Below, in pieces: positions 53,346 to 53,703 of a stretch of 53,703 bases of DNA (within the stretch, counting starts at the first letter, position 1; the number at the start of each line of letters is the position of its first letter). Source of the DNA: Propionispora vibrioides (GTDB taxonomy: Bacteria; Bacillota; Negativicutes; Propionisporales; Propionisporaceae); NCBI RefSeq assembly GCF_900110485.1, contig NZ_FODY01000030.1, positions 1 through 53,703 of the forward strand. Reading direction: 5' to 3'. Both the position numbers and the translations under genes were made by a program. The notes under the pieces were generated by a model. It was not told the DNA's origin and ran no database searches. It worked only from the letters and a program-made list of their open reading frames with translations.

Positions 53346-53703
53346 AAAATAAAAAAGCTTGGCCGGTCTGGACCGCCCCAGGAAAGATAGACACAAAAGA
53401 GAAAAGCCAATCGTAGAATATCTTTGTGTTAAGCCGACTGACGCCGTTTTCGGATGGCGTCAGTCGGTAGTTGATTTGGAAACGCTCGAAATTGTAAAAA
53501 TGGATGTAGTCGTCAATCAGTTCCTGAGCCTGTGTTAAGGTTTGGATCTTCTGGCGGTGAATGCACTCTGCTTTGAGAATAGAAAAGAAGTTTTCAGCCA
53601 TAGCATTATCGTAAGGATTTCCTCGTCTTGACATGGAGGGCATAATGCCATATTCTTTAGTCAGGTTGAAATATGCTTGTGAGGTGTATTGAAACCCCTG
53701 GTC
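53344..53703 (-). mobile_element. IS3-family element, 3' part, cut by window edge
   Basis: The minus-strand frame encodes the C-terminal part of an IS3-family (IS150-like) DDE transposase. The edge codons give DQGFQYTSQAYF, where the D is the second catalytic Asp. Then come SRRGNPYDNAMAENFFSILKAE, with the catalytic Glu region, and FYNFERFQINYRLTPSE. The likely IS terminus is TGGACCGCCCCAGG beginning at 53369. The frame continues past it, so the last residues (about QTGQAFLF) come from flanking DNA. The 5' part of the gene lies outside the window. Confidence 0.85.

Overview
The window looks like a chromosomal segment of an anaerobic, endospore-forming member of the Negativicutes, most likely Sporomusaceae. 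This is an inference. It rests on an alpha/beta-type small acid-soluble spore protein, a superoxide reductase, the [FeFe]-hydrogenase maturase HydG with its TM1266-type partner, an electron-transfer flavoprotein pair, a biotin-free carboxyltransferase subunit, and a tyrosine-type T-box and PyrR leader typical of Firmicutes. About 51 genes are packed on both strands, and most are housekeeping.

Layout. 1-950: no convincing protein gene. It holds two tandem divergent 5S-rRNA-like RNA genes, each with its own terminator, then a candidate structured RNA and a long palindrome. 950-6400: fba, an RluA-type pseudouridine synthase, small unknown genes, yajQ, and uraA behind a PyrR attenuator. 6570-13560: a membrane protein, superoxide reductase, aspartate kinase, a spore protein, a short membrane ORF, a TGS-containing nucleoside kinase, and a pyruvate/transcarboxylase-type subunit. 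13.8-20.1 kb: an APC permease, small Cys-rich proteins, a thioredoxin-reductase-like enzyme, ACT and UPF0210 proteins, and nth. 20.3-25.8 kb: a GNAT enzyme, speD, a decayed tandem array, an NlpC/P60 hydrolase, a ThiS/MoaD-like protein, and a T-box-controlled aroF-tyrA operon. 25.9-28.4 kb: hydG and its TM1266-type partner, transcribed leftward behind an unassigned leader RNA, then ymaF. 28.6-38.6 kb: ilvD, an M20 amidohydrolase, trmL, an endonuclease IV-like protein, ylbF, murB, a beta-CASP nuclease, and typA. 38.7-43.8 kb: sepF, an aminotransferase, a U32 peptidase, and a substrate-binding-like protein. 44.2-53.2 kb: dnaE, etfB-etfA, a DUF2007 protein, pyk, and a large unknown membrane-anchored protein. 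The right edge carries the 3' end of an IS3-family element.

The most unusual material is between genes. (i) The tandem 5S-like RNAs are followed by an unassigned multi-stem RNA. (ii) A palindromic element of about 165 bp occurs three times, and each copy sits at the 3' end of a gene and supplies its stop codon. (iii) A degenerate array with a period of about 41 bp follows speD. (iv) A leader RNA with terminator precedes the TM1266-hydG pair and matches no riboswitch class I can name. (v) A MITE-like element has CTAG flanks. All calls come from reading the sequence, with no database search.
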